Part shown: piece after piece, positions 50,090-60,892 of the stretch
Layout: the number at the start of each line of letters is the position of its first letter
How positions within the stretch are numbered: the stretch's first letter is position 1
DNA from: Schistocerca nitens
Taxonomy: Eukaryota > Arthropoda > Insecta > Orthoptera > Acrididae
DNA length: 64,000 bases
Assembly (NCBI RefSeq): GCF_023898315.1
Contig: NC_064614.1
Location: 377,579,348-377,643,347 of the forward strand
Direction: 5' to 3'
Program-made: the position numbers and the translations under genes
The notes under the pieces: model-generated
Databases searched by the model: none
Told to the model about the DNA's origin: nothing
What the model saw: only the letters and a program-made list of their open reading frames with translations

Positions 50090-51130
50090 TATCCCCTATC
50101 TGCAGACATCAGAGGATGGGGAGAACTTATGAGTAGGTGAAACAATATAGTACTTGGCTCGGAATTAAGGCCAACATAGAAAAATTTATTAAGCCTTGTG
50201 AGACCTGCCATCAAAACAAGATAACACAAGCGAAGGTGAAGCAGCCATTGCAATGGATCCCTACCCCAGAATTTGTGTTCGAAAGATGCAATATTGACAT
50301 CGTGGGTCCGCTACTAAAAGCACATGCTAGAAACCGATACGCTCTGACACTTAGGACTTATTAACGAAATTTGTCTTAGCCAAACCATTTGACCGATAAG
50401 GCACGGACCTGATCCCACAAGAGCTAGTCGAGAATGTTATTCTGAAATTTGAGATCCCTGCTCAGTGAGATGGGCAGTAATTTTAGAAATGATAGCATGA
50501 AGTGGGTATGTAAACTGTTAATGACAGAAAAGGTTCAGATCAGGAGCTACCATCCACTATCCAACGACGTACTGGAGTGCACACAATGTACCTTAACAGA
50601 CATGTTGCGGCTCTATGTCGACCGAGATCGAACCTAACGGGACCACTGGATGTCATGCGCCACTTTCGTATGCAATACGACGCCTCACAGTACCATGGGT
50701 ACGCTCCTTTCGAGATATTTTTTGTTACGAAATGCAGACCACTTGGGTGTCTCCAGAAAAAGCTGGCGAATATAGTTTGTAACTAAGACGAATATGTGAC
50801 AAAAATTCAGGAAGAGATGTAGATGCTGTATCAGGAGGTCTGCGCAGCAACACAAGAGAGAAAGGAAAGAAACAAGTTAAATTATGAGAAGACGCGGAAC
50901 CCCAAAGTTTTCAGGAACATGATCATGTGTTGTTGTATGATGAAAATGTACGAAGAGGACGCACTAAGAAATTGGGTATTCAATGGCGAGGACTATATAC
51001 CATTGTCGCTGAGAAGGTCCCAGTTGTGATTTTTCAATTGTGGGGAAAGAAATGTATAAAGGTACATGGAAATCGATTAAAAGAGTTTATCTCAAGTACG
51101 GGGAACAATAGGAGAAAAGACTGGAGATAT
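50090..51130 (+). pseudogene. Integrase remnant
   Basis: The frame 50137-50364 holds the zinc-binding CETCHQNK segment and the first catalytic Asp in CNIDIVGPL. Fragments at 50449-50637 hold the second and third catalytic regions; the second Asp position is Glu, and the Glu of the third region is present (DVLECTQ). A C-terminal region (50823-51133) follows in two frames. The enzyme would insert the cDNA into chromosomes. Confidence 0.75.
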
Positions 51131-51239
51131 TAGATATTGTATAAGTGTAAGTGAAATGAAGTGCTTTATAATAGAGTTACCGAACATTAACCAGCAAGAA
51201 TTATAAAAGTACAATCCGTAGGCAAAGACTTTATTTATA

Positions 51240-53440
51240 TCAGGGACACAGGCGTTAATGGTGACCAGCCTTATTGGAAGCATGTTGATATCCTGCCTCG
51301 CGGAACAAGGAACGTCATCAAAGGATGTACGAATGCAACCGTTACAGTCTGTAATAGGAATATATTACGATAACCACAGAATAATCAACATGTATAGCAC
51401 AACTTGGTGAACTGTTAGCTATTTCAACCTGAGAGAACTAAACAACAAGTTTGAGCAAACGCAACAAATATCCAATATAGCACTGACGTATTGCCTTACC
51501 AAGTTAGATCAGGTCAAGGTAAGCACAGACGAGTACGAATACGCGCAGTAGACTATAAAATGGCACGTAGGGAGAATTACGGAAGTAAAATAATTAATTG
51601 ATCAGTTGACTAGGCACGATCAAACAAGAGCAGAAAGAGGAGTATAAAACTTAATTGGCCCGACTATCAAGATATTGTTTGGTACACTAGAGGAAGGCGG
51701 TATATCCTTTTTTAAGGCGAAAGTAGATGTGTTATAAGAGCAGCAGAGAGAACTGTTGCGACTGGCTAAAGAGGAAGTAACTATAATATGAGCGCCACTG
51801 ACGCGGGTCAGTCAAACGATAAACGCGGTGACCATGAATGAGCAGATTATTGCCGGATGGATTAGAAAACTGAGAGCTCATGCGGAAGAATATGAAAACA
51901 GTACGGCGAAGAAAGAGCAATATGCTGTGATTCTCAGCCATAACACAGCAACTAGTGCAACTTATGGCCAAATTCTATGAACTGGAACGTGAGTATGACC
52001 TGTTGATTTCTGCCACAGTGAACAAACAGAAAGGTATATCGGAGCCATAATTGAGAAATCCTGATAAATTTGTTGTGTATGCCGAGCTATTTGCGGAGGA
52101 CTTGAAACGTAAGAAATTCCCTATTGAACTCACGGAGGACCAAGTGTGTCAGTGTCAGTTACTTCATTTAACAGATTTAGACGTATTTTTAGCAGGCACT
52201 ACATTAAGCTATGTGGTGAATATACCCTTAGTCGACAGTAATGTATATACCCTACATGAGGCTTGGCTCTCCAGCTGAATTTGATAAGACGAAGCGATTA
52301 TTCACTTTTATAGCACCAGAAGGGGAATTTCTGATGGTAGAGGAAGCAAAGCCATTATGTGTGTAACTGACCATTGGCATACTCATATGTAAAACGGTCA
52401 CCCTGAGCCACCGGTTATGTAAACAGAGTTTCGTACTGATGTCCATGTACGTTCACGAGCCATGTGAGGCTCGCATGCTGCAACCAGCAAGTAAATTGCA
52501 AAAGTTTGTTACCTTAAATATATAGTGTTGAACAAAAGGCCCTGGACGCAGACAACGAATGGTCGTATGTCGACTCAAAGGAAGGTTTGATTATAGCACG
52601 TAATGAACTACCTCCCACCGACCTCATCATGCAAGCTACAGGAAAACTAAGCTTTCTGAGTAAACGTAAGGGATCTGGTGCACAGATTATGTTGCATATT
52701 ATACTCACCAATGCAAGCGAAACAAACATAGTTCCTAAGCTAAATGTAGAAATAGATCGTTACCTAATACGAAAAGAGAAATGGAAAGTGTCCTAGATGC
52801 CCACATTGTTACAGTTTGAGCACATAGACATTTAGACGACCTCAATGTCGCTGAACATAAAACAGAAGGTCTATAAAATCAAACACACTACCAACACCGT
52901 ACGACTGTCAGTGAACGTACGATAAGCGAGTACTCCTTGTGGGGGCACACTGGTTAGGGAATATTTTGTTTTGTAATTGCTACCTGTTGTTTACATGTTC
53001 ATTGCAAATGCTGCAGGAGATGTGTCAAAAGGAGTTGTCAAGCAGGAGATGCCGGTTGTGCTAAGATATATGTAACTAATACAGCAGTGACTAGTACCAC
53101 TCCAAAGGATATAGTAGGGCATACACACTCTCTCCAATCTGACTAGTACAGTGAGGAGTTAGTCGAGTAGGACGCTAGAACAGACCGACGTATCCACTTT
53201 CCCAACAGAATATTGTGAAAAGAATGAAGTCAGATGCCGCGACCTACCAGAAAGAGGTCGCTGACACGCCCATGTTAGAGTCGCCCAAGGTGCGGGCTGC
53301 CAAAAGACAAAGTAATGAAAGTCACATAGACAACACGTCTTATATGGCATCTAACCATGAAACCTGTAACACTATAGTTATATCAATGATTCCGTCGATG
53401 CGGGTTTTGTATTATGCGAAAATGTAATCTATATCCAAAA
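51240..53440 (+). pseudogene. env-like third region, heavily decayed
   Basis: After integrase and before the 3' LTR there are ~2.2 kb of broken coding sequence in the position of the env gene of insect errantiviruses. A short segment near 51640-51700 resembles the region around the cleavage site and N-terminus of the fusion subunit of F-type envelope proteins, but it has an in-frame stop there and many others on both sides (open pieces at 52051-52278, 52587-52796 and 53215-53427 only). No product is possible from this copy. The assignment rests on position and one segment. Confidence 0.5.
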
Positions 53441-53812
53441 TAATGTCTGATAATGTATTACGTGGCATATAATCACGAGAACTGTAACTCAATAGTTCTA
53501 TCAGTCATTCTATTACTCTGAATTTTTCAGTAGATGATAATGTAACATATATCCGGAACGATACGTGTTGCTATATTATAAGGTGCGTATCTCATGAAAA
53601 CTGTAATTCTGTACTTCCCATTCATCTCAGTCGCAATCTTGTGAAGAGATTTTATTATTCTCAATCTACCTTCTAAGCAGAGTAATGAACCTGTTTTGAC
53701 AACATTTGTCATATGTTCTCTCTGCAAATAACGCTAAGGAAAGGGCGCTTGCTGGCACGACATACAACCTCGGAGGTCCGAGCATACAAAATTTTCTCCG
53801 GGGGAAGGGCGC

Positions 53813-54544
53813 TGTTGCGAATGTTAAAATTTTCCAACCAGTTCATTAACACAGCTTAGAAAGTAATACTTGACCAAAAGCAGTAGGCTGCTTGTTTAAG
53901 CGCCGGAAGAGGCGAACCAATATTTGGAATCAATAATCTGGCTCTGCCGCTCTTGTAACGCCAATAGTGGCCTATGTGATTAGCTCGCCGTAGCTTACAT
54001 GATAGCAACCAGGGGATATTCCAGAAGAGTCAAATATGGTTGGTATGAAGCACTAACCGCATGATCAATCACGCATTGTGCATAGTCATCGAGCCTTCCA
54101 GAGGGGCAGTGTGCAAAAGAAGCCTACTCTGATGGGGGGAGTGCCATTCGAGCAAAGAGCGGATGAAGCCGCCCACGACACTCGTCAGCAGGAACCGGAC
54201 TTTCGTTAACCCGGACCAATGTCGGGCTTAGAGAATGAAGACTCAGTTGGCTACAGTTGGAAACATCTAAAAAGCGAAGAGAGCCAGGGGTACTTCCATG
54301 AAAAGTACTCTCATCCCTACTTAAACATTTCCACCTTGGTTTCTAAGTACTGCTACCGAGTTCAGTACTGTGCATCACCCAAAGCTTGCTTTTCAGCCCC
54401 GGTCGGGGACTCAGTGGGCGGCTCACCACCAGTTAACCTCCTTGAATTCGTCGACCGACGTAAACTCCCCTGTCACGTATCACGCTTCCTTCTCTGGACA
54501 CGACAAGACGCCGTAAATCTCAGACTATGATGGAGTTCGCAACA
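53813..54544 (+). repeat. 3' LTR of errantivirus-like element
   Basis: It begins tgttgcgaatgttaaaat after a purine tract and ends about gttcgcaaca (54544). It is homologous to 41813-42470 but is clearly diverged and longer. Confidence 0.8.
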
Positions 54545-54577
54545 TATACATGTTTTGTCTCCCATTCATATACGACA

Positions 54578-54807
54578 GACCGAGCGAGGTGGCGCAGTGG
54601 CTAGCACACTGGACTCGCATTCGGGAGGACGACGTTTCAAACCCGCGTCCAGCCATCTTGATTTAGGTTTTTCATGATTTCCCAAAGTCGCTTCAGGCAA
54701 ATTCCTGTATGATTCCTTTGAAAGGGCAGGGCCGACTTCCTTCCACATCCTTCCCTAATCCGATGGGACCGATTACCTCGCTGTTTGGTTCCTTCCGCAA
54801 ACAAACC
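54578..54807 (+). mobile_element. Second-family tRNA-derived SINE
   Basis: The head ccgagcgaggtggcgcagtg is followed by ctgatttagg-type and cctttgaaagggcag blocks, as in 31551-31779 but in direct orientation. Flanking attcatatacgaca (54564-54577) and aatcataaacgaca (54808-54821) are an imperfect TSD. Confidence 0.88.
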
Positions 54808-54829
54808 AATCATAAACGACATCTGTGAA

Positions 54830-55540
54830 TGTTTTTTGTGCTTCGTTCAGGAAGGGCGTCTCAGACAACGAGTTGGTGCGGCCATCTTGTGGAGACCCAG
54901 CGCTGTATTTTCTAGCCGCTGTATGACCGCCAAGTCTTTTCGAAGAAGGTGTGGGCGGTCACCCGATAACGGTCGCGAAGAAGTGGCACTGTAGGAGAGT
55001 TCCTTGGTAAGTGCAGAGCAAGGTGGAGTGCGCCTTTCTTTGGAGTGGCCTGGGATGCAGTACTGCGGCCTGTTTGAGGATGACAGCGAGGCATTCAAGG
55101 GCAGGGCTGAGCAGCCCTGTGTACGACGTGATACCCAGTCAAGAGTAGGGACCAGGGTCCATTTACTACTGTGGTGTGGAGACACATTTAATGTTGTATA
55201 CACTGCATGCACTCTAAAGCCAGAAAAAGGAGGCCTCGGTCTGATCGACTTTATGTAAAATTGCGGTGCTCTGCTGAAACGCAGAAAGTCCAAAATCACA
55301 GAAGACAGCCCTTTCACCCCCACATCAGACTTATTCAACTAATAAAAGCCAGTCTGCAATAGCCCCCATGAAGCATACAAATATCCCACCTATACACGAC
55401 TGCCTGCGACATTATTACGTGCAGAAGAGCTACGTACTAGGAGGTTCCCTCAGCCCTAAAGGTAAGTCTGCAAAGGAACCATCCGACGCTGTCAGAGACC
55501 AATCACTCAAGAATACTATTAGGTCGATATTTGTGTAGTA
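54830..55540 (+). pseudogene. LINE RT C-terminal relic (type uncertain)
   Basis: One frame preserves LKPEKGGLGLIDFM (about 55213-55255), the GGLGL block found in the thumb/C-terminal part of many non-LTR RTs. Further fragments, IPPIHDCLRHYYVQKSYV (about 55385-55440) and SPKGKSAKEP (about 55460), look like the following C-terminal domain. Frames are broken and no ends are visible. Confidence 0.4.
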
Positions 55541-55553
55541 CCGGTGGAAATGA

Positions 55554-55756
55554 GCCAGCCGTTGTGGCCGAGCGGTTCTAGGCGTTTCAGTCCGGAACCG
55601 CGCTTGTGCTACGGTCGCAGGTTCAAATCCTCCCTCGGCCGAGATGTGTGTGATGTCCTTAGGTTAATTCGTTTTAAGTAGTTCTATGTCTAGGGGAGTG
55701 ATTGCCTCAGATGTTAAGTTCCACAGTGCTCAGAGCCATTTGAACCATTTTTGAAC
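55554..55756 (+). mobile_element. Full-length tRNA-derived SINE
   Basis: The head gccagccgttgtggccgagc, the B-box-like ggttcaaatcc and the complete 3' body are present. Flanking cggtggaaatga and cggtagaggaga are a probable decayed TSD. Confidence 0.9.
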
Positions 55757-55811
55757 GGTAGAGGAGACACACTTTACTTGAAAGTCACTTGTCCAGTGTA
55801 AGCGGATAAAT

Positions 55812-55913
55812 ATGATGTTGCAGTGCCCTACGTTATTCAGAATTACGACGCAAAAATGTCTGAAGGAGCTTTGCATCGTAATTCGGAATATCATGGGCAC
55901 TACAACATCGTAT
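55812..55913. repeat. ~100-bp hairpin element (MITE-like)
   Basis: gatgttgcagtgccctacgt at the left pairs with the complement of gggcactacaacatc at the right, and pairing continues inward to cagaattacgacgcaaa / ttgcatcgtaattcgg. The arms are about 40 bp with a short central loop. The element sits against a LINE fragment (55914-56040). Confidence 0.7.
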
Positions 55914-56040
55914 AGTCTTCGGATTTATGCGATTTATCATGTAACGGAAAGTTAACGGATTCCTTTTAGTACTCATGCGTAAAACCTCACACTTTTTATT
56001 GCTTGGAGTCAATCGCGACTTTTCGCTCCACAAAGACCTT
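55914..56040 (-). pseudogene. LINE RT fragment
   Basis: On the minus strand SNKKCEVLRMSTKRNPLTF matches the block after the FADD box of Jockey/CR1-type LINE RTs (NIDKCNVLRIHRKK in the LINE at 4085-8319). The frame then runs into the hairpin element. Confidence 0.6.
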
Positions 56041-56329
56041 GTCTAAATCATTTTGCAATTGTTTCTTACCTTATGACGACTGCAGTGAAAGGTAAACGAC
56101 AGCACATCTGCGAACAAAGTAGGAGGGCTGCTCAGATTATTTCGTAAGTATCTTACATGGGTTAGTAACAACTGAGGGCCTATTACATCTCCCTGAGGAG
56201 CAATAGCTATAATCTATTTTTATCTTTATGTCGTTCCATTAGTCATTATGAACTGTGATCTTTCTGACAGATAATCACCTTGTACAGCTGAGGCTTATCC
56301 ATATTCGCAATTGCGAATTCATTTAATGT

Positions 56330-56940
56330 AATGTAAAGACTGTCAGTTCAACTAAATTACTAGGAATACAATTACGAACATCTCAAATTGGGTCAATACA
56401 AAGATAAAACTGTGGGGAAGGCGAACCAAAGACTGCGTTTTATTGACAGAACGCTTAGAAGTTGCAACATGTCTTCAAAACGGAATACCTATACTACGCT
56501 TGACCGCCTTCTGACAGACTGTTGCTGTGCGGTATTGGCCACTTACCAGACGAAACTAATGAAGGACATCGAAAAATTTCGAATAAGAGCAGCTCGTTTT
56601 GCACTATCCCGAAACAGGAGAGAGAGTTTGCGGATATGATTCGCGAGCTGGGGTGTCAATCTTTGAAACTATGGCGTTTCTCTTTGCGTCGAGATATTAT
56701 TAGGGAATTTCAATCATCAACTATCTCCTCTTAATGTAAAAATATTTTGTTGACTCCCACCTGCATATGGAGAAATGTCCATAGTGATAAAATAACAGGA
56801 ATATATGTTCGTGTAGAAACATTGTTCGTTTTTCCACGCGTTAATCGAGAATGGAGCGTCTGAAAGAGGTTCGATGAAATGTCTGCCAAGCAGTTAAGTG
56901 TGAACTGCCGAATGCTCATCTAGATGTTTATATAGAGAAA
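56330..56940 (+). pseudogene. LINE ORF2 C-terminal relic
   Basis: ANQRLRFIDRTLRSC, DIEKFRIRAARFALSR and, after frame changes, IRELGCQSLKLWRFSLRRD follow the same order as the C-terminus of the complete LINE above (KIQRRAARFVTG then LKWQTLQERR). The copy is 5'-truncated and frameshifted. Confidence 0.75.
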
Positions 56941-57079
56941 AATATGTGCCTAGTTCAACAGTGCACATCACGTGACATGTGTCGTAACCAACGGGATGCA
57001 GACGTCGTGTTGAAGGTGGCCACAGCTCTGTTAGTCCGTAGGGTAGGTTAATATGCATAGAAGGCATACGTTCGTTGGA

Positions 57080-57640
57080 GCAGAAAGGGACGAGGCTCAC
57101 TCCTCTGCTAGTAGCAGTGAGCGGAGTTTACAGCCTCGCGAAACAACTGCTGCGTCACTTACCACGCCTCCTACTGCGGCAGCCGTTTCGTCCTCGGAAG
57201 TCCTGCCACTTTACGACGAGTCGCCAGCGCTATCACTATAAAGCGCGCAATCAGGTGCGAGACAGTCAGGTCGTACTGTGTGTGGCTCTGCCGCCTCGAT
57301 CGCGGCTGTGCCCTGCGTCTGCTGCTGCTGGCCGCTCGCTGCTTGGCCGCGGCTGCGGCGTAATCTCTTTTTAGCGAGAGGCGCGCGGCTCAACTCGGCT
57401 CGGCTCGGCTAGTGGCGGACGGGGCTGCCCTAATGAGAGCGGGACGTGCCGCGAATTCCGGTCTGCCCTGCAAAGGGCCCGCCCTTATCTGACGACGCAT
57501 CTTGCCGCCCCGATTACACGACGTTAACAAGCTGCGCCGTGGGCGTGGCGCTGCGCCGAGCGGAAATAGAAATTTCGGTTACTTCCCAAAGGAACCGTCT
57601 TCAGGAGATCGCTGAGAGGGTAAGTAACTATAGGGGGGGG
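57080..57640 (+). promoter_or_regulatory. CpG-rich block with promoter- and donor-like signals
   Basis: The block is strongly GC- and CpG-rich. A TATA-like tataaag (57237-57243) stands 31 bases before a tcag start-like site (A at 57268), the canonical spacing. About 350 bases downstream, ctgagagg/gtaagtaac (junction at 57619/57620) matches a strong 5' splice site. Together they would fit a core promoter and a non-coding first exon of a host gene continuing to the right. No coding frame in the block looks real; an 84-99-residue frame is Arg/Leu/Ser-rich by composition. Function is inferred. Confidence 0.4.
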
Positions 57641-58017
57641 GGGGGGGGGAGGGAAGCGGAGATTACAGGGATATTGTAAGGCTGACGGCACATCTGGTCT
57701 CGGTGGTTAATATCTGACTGCGTCAGCGTCCGTGCAGGAGCGCTGTACAATCTTCTCATGGCTGCCTCTTCAGATACCCAAAAGTCCTTACTAAGGGGAT
57801 TGCTGCCGATATTGACTACACGCCTATGGCAGTGTCCTTCAGCAAACTAGTGGATACAATCGTTGGGCTGTGCAACTAATATTCGTTTAAAATTTGTAAA
57901 TTATTCACATTTAGGATTTCCACGGTCATTTAGATACAATACGATGAAAAACAGTCACTAAACGAAATCTTTAGTTACAGTTACTGAACTAAGTAAACTG
58001 TTTTGTAGTACCAATAT
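57641..58017. other. Stretch with a segment repeated at 60.8 kb
   Basis: After the poly-G run (57633-57649) nothing is recognised until about 57946-58016, which resembles 60792-60890 (tcactaaacgaaatctttagttacagtt-type core) immediately upstream of a mariner end. Confidence 0.4.
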
Positions 58018-59182
58018 AGAGGGTGTTTATAAATGATTATCGGGGTTTTAAAGCTTTATAATATTGAAACTTCCTGGCAGATTAAAACTGTGTGCCCGAC
58101 CGAGACTCGAATTCGGGACTTATGCCTTTCGCGGGCAAGTGCTCTACCATCTGAGCTACCGAAGCACGACTCACGCGCGGTACTCACAGCTTTACTTCTG
58201 CCAGTATCTCTTCGGTAGCTCAGTTGGTAGAGCACTTGCCCGCGAAAGGCAAAGGTCCCGAGTTCGAGTCTCGGTCGGGCACACAGTTTTAATCTGCCAG
58301 GAAGTTTCATATCAGTGCACACTCCGCTGCAGAGTGAAAATCTCATTCTGGAAACATCCCCCAGGCTGTGGCTAAGCCATGTCTCCGCTATATCCTTTCT
58401 TTCAGGAGTGCTAGTTCTGCAAGGTTCGCAGGAGAGCTTCTGTAAAGTTTGGAAGGTAAGAGACGAGATACTGGCAGAAGTAAAGCTGTGAGTACCGGGC
58501 GTGAGTCGTGCTTCGGTAGCTCAGATGGTAGAGCACTTGCTCGCGAAAGGCAAAGGTCCCGAGTTCGAGTCTCGGTCGGGCACACAGTTATAATCTGCCA
58601 GGAAGTTTCATATCAGCGCACACTCCGCTGCAGAGTGAAAATCTCATTCTTTATAATATTTATTATATTAAACTTACAGTTATAAATAATATGTCAAATC
58701 AAAGAGCAACTCAAACAGTTTTACCAAGAACCTTATAAATGTTCAATGTGAGCACCATTTGTCACACGGCAGACAACAAGTCTATAGCCGAGTTCTTCCT
58801 AAACGTTGATTAGTGTGTCTTCAGTGATTGTAAAAACGGCTGCTTCAATCCGGTTTCGTAATTCAGGGAGGTCTGCTGGTAGCGTAGACACGTAACCACG
58901 ATCCTTGACGAAGCCCCAAAGGAAAAAATCGCATGGCGTTAGGTCGGGTGAACGTGGAGGCCATGCAAAGCAAGCCCTGTCATTGGGCCCCTTGCGGTCT
59001 ATCCAGCGCTTGGGTACAGTGAAGTTCAACCAATCGCGTACTTCGCTATGCCAGTGAACATTTATAATGTTCTTGGTAAAACTGTTTGAGTTGCTCTGTC
59101 ATTTGACATATCATTTATAACTGCAAGTTTAATGTAACAAATATTATGAAACGTTAAAACCCCGATATTCATTTATACAATT
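58018..59182 (-). mobile_element. Internally deleted mariner-like element with ~120-bp TIRs
   Basis: Both ends share gtttataaatgattatcgggg-type sequence. With the SINE removed, the left end (58026-58065 joined to 58661-58746) matches the inverted right end (59055-59180) for about 120 bp. Minus-strand frame 58799-59029 keeps the transposase C-terminus, including WPPRSPDLTPCDFFLWG with the third catalytic Asp; the part before it is missing, and the TIR runs almost directly into the region after the second Asp. It is non-autonomous and related in type to the DD41D element at 18042. Confidence 0.8.
58066..58648. mobile_element. Three-unit composite SINE with a single TSD
   Basis: Three copies of one tRNA-headed SINE occur: minus (about 58066-58201), plus (about 58205-58352) and plus (about 58510-58648). 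The heads contain cggtagctcag.tggtagagc (A-box-like) and gagttcgagtctcgg (B-box-like), and the bodies end tgcagagtgaaaatctcatt. A 12-bp duplication ctttataatatt (58054-58065 and 58649-58660) flanks the whole block, and the host TIR reads through when the block is removed, so all three units arrived together. The heads lack good acceptor-stem pairing and are not tRNA genes. Confidence 0.88.
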
Positions 59183-59185
59183 GAG

Positions 59186-59371
59186 TACGAGAGCGTACTG
59201 AAATGTAGGGCCTCCGACTTATTTTGTTCTGTTCTCAGAATCGGTTGAACCGTTAGGTGTCACGTATATTATTCGCTCGACTTTTCGGATTCGATAACTC
59301 CACTTGTAACCCTCTACCGCTAGAGGGTTCAGAATTTCACTTTGTAACAAGGCGCTATGTAACGCCACTAC
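59186..59371 (+). mobile_element. Mariner 5' fragment cut by a Tc1-like insertion
   Basis: It starts with a mariner-type end (acgagagcgtactgaaatg) and aligns along its length with 60893-61060 (ttctgttctcag.atcg, caaccctct.ccgctaga.gg). It stops at the TA where the Tc1-like element starts. Confidence 0.65.
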
Positions 59372-60758
59372 ACCAACAGAAAAAAGTTGCAACACGGAAA
59401 AGCAGTTGTGCGACATAAACGAATGTTGGTAGGCGTGTTTCTACATCTGAAAGACGATTCCTCTTCAAAAGTCGCGCCAGTCGAATAAGAATGAAGCTGT
59501 AGCGCCACTATGAGGATGCAAATCAGGCTTGCTTTAAATGCACGCTATAACGATCGTGAGCGTCAGTTACCTTTGAGACTGGACGTAGTCAGTTGATTTT
59601 AGTGAAGTATGTGTTTAAGGTGACATGGACACTAATACGAACAACTCTCTGAGTTTTAAGGAGGTATTGTAATATGGCTAGGAGAACCTGGATGTTCTTT
59701 CTGTGATATTTCAGATAGTTTTGGCAGGAACGTAGCTGATGTACGTGACTGTTGGTAGCGGTGGTCACGAGAATGTACGATCGCAAGAAGATTGAGCTCC
59801 GGACGGCCGCGTAGTGCTATCTAGGGGAAGACCATTGTGTTAGGCATGTGCCTCTGGCACATCGTACTGCATCTGCAGCAGAAATTTGAGCAGCAGTTCG
59901 CAACACAGCGACACAACTATATGTTACAGATCGGTTACTTCAAGGACACCTCTGAACCCGATGCCCTGTAGCGTGCATTCCACTGGTACCAAATCGCCAC
60001 AGTTTACGACTTCAGCGGTGTTACGGGAGAGGTCACTGGAGGATGGAGTAGAGGTCTGTTGCGTTTTCTGATGAAAGCTGTTCTGCCTCGGTGCCAGTGA
60101 TGGTCGTCTTTTGGTTTGAAGGAAGCCAGTTGAGGACATGCACCCAACCGTCTGGGTGCTAGACATACTGGAACTACAACTGGAGTTACTCTCTAGGATG
60201 CCACTTCGTACGACAACAGGGACACTCTCGCTATCCACCCAAGCACCCTGATTGCTGGTTTGTACATCAATCTGGTGATTCGACCTGATGCTCTGCCATC
60301 CATGAATAAGATTCCAGAGGGTGTTTTCCAACGGGATACCGCTCGCCAACATACAGCTTTTGTATTCCACCATGTTTTAAATAGCGCCGACATCTTGCCT
60401 AGGCCTACTCAATCATCAGATCTGTCTCCAGTCGAGCAGATATGGCACATCATTGGATGACAACCCCAGTGTTATCCACAAACAACATTAACCGCCCCTG
60501 TAACGGTCGACCAAGTGCAACAAGCTTGGAAATGAATCCCACGATCTGGAATCTTGCAGCTGTACAACACAATGCATAAACGTTTGCGTGCTTGCATTCG
60601 GCATAGTATTTCACATTTGCAAAGGCTTATCTCACGCTTACATTAACTCGTAATCTTCCAATGTTAATCAAGTAAATATTTTACCTAGACAAATTTATTC
60701 CCGAAATTTCATTACACTACAATAATTACATTTTTGTGTTGCGATTTCTGCCTTCAGT
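59372..60758 (+). mobile_element. Decayed Tc1-like element
   Basis: The left end caccaacagaaaaaagttgcaacac follows a TA. The right end (to about 60758) contains tgtgttgcgatttctgccttcag, its inverted partner. The plus-strand transposase is broken but recognisable near its end: FQRDTARQHTAFVFHHV (second catalytic Asp, about 60328) and SSDLSPVEQIWHIIG (third acidic residue Glu, about 60415-60460), the DD34E plan of Tc1. It is the same family as 21119-24028. Confidence 0.75.
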
Positions 60759-60892
60759 CCATTTAAGACTTCTGCCTTTATTCTGAGGTAATTTGATGAA
60801 AAATAACCATTGAAAGAAATCTTTAGCTTCAGTTGCTGAAATAGATGTTCCGTTTTAAAAGCACTAATACATACATACTTATTTAAGTACAA

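Noticed and set aside
58208-58285. Possible functional tRNA genes in the SINE heads (also 763-850, 23590-23720, 37527-37612 and others)
   Set aside because: A- and B-box-like blocks are present but acceptor stems do not pair convincingly, and each is fused to a SINE body with a TSD around the whole unit.
59924-60373. 149-residue minus-strand frame
   Set aside because: It is antisense to the decayed Tc1-like transposase, whose DD34E blocks lie on the plus strand.
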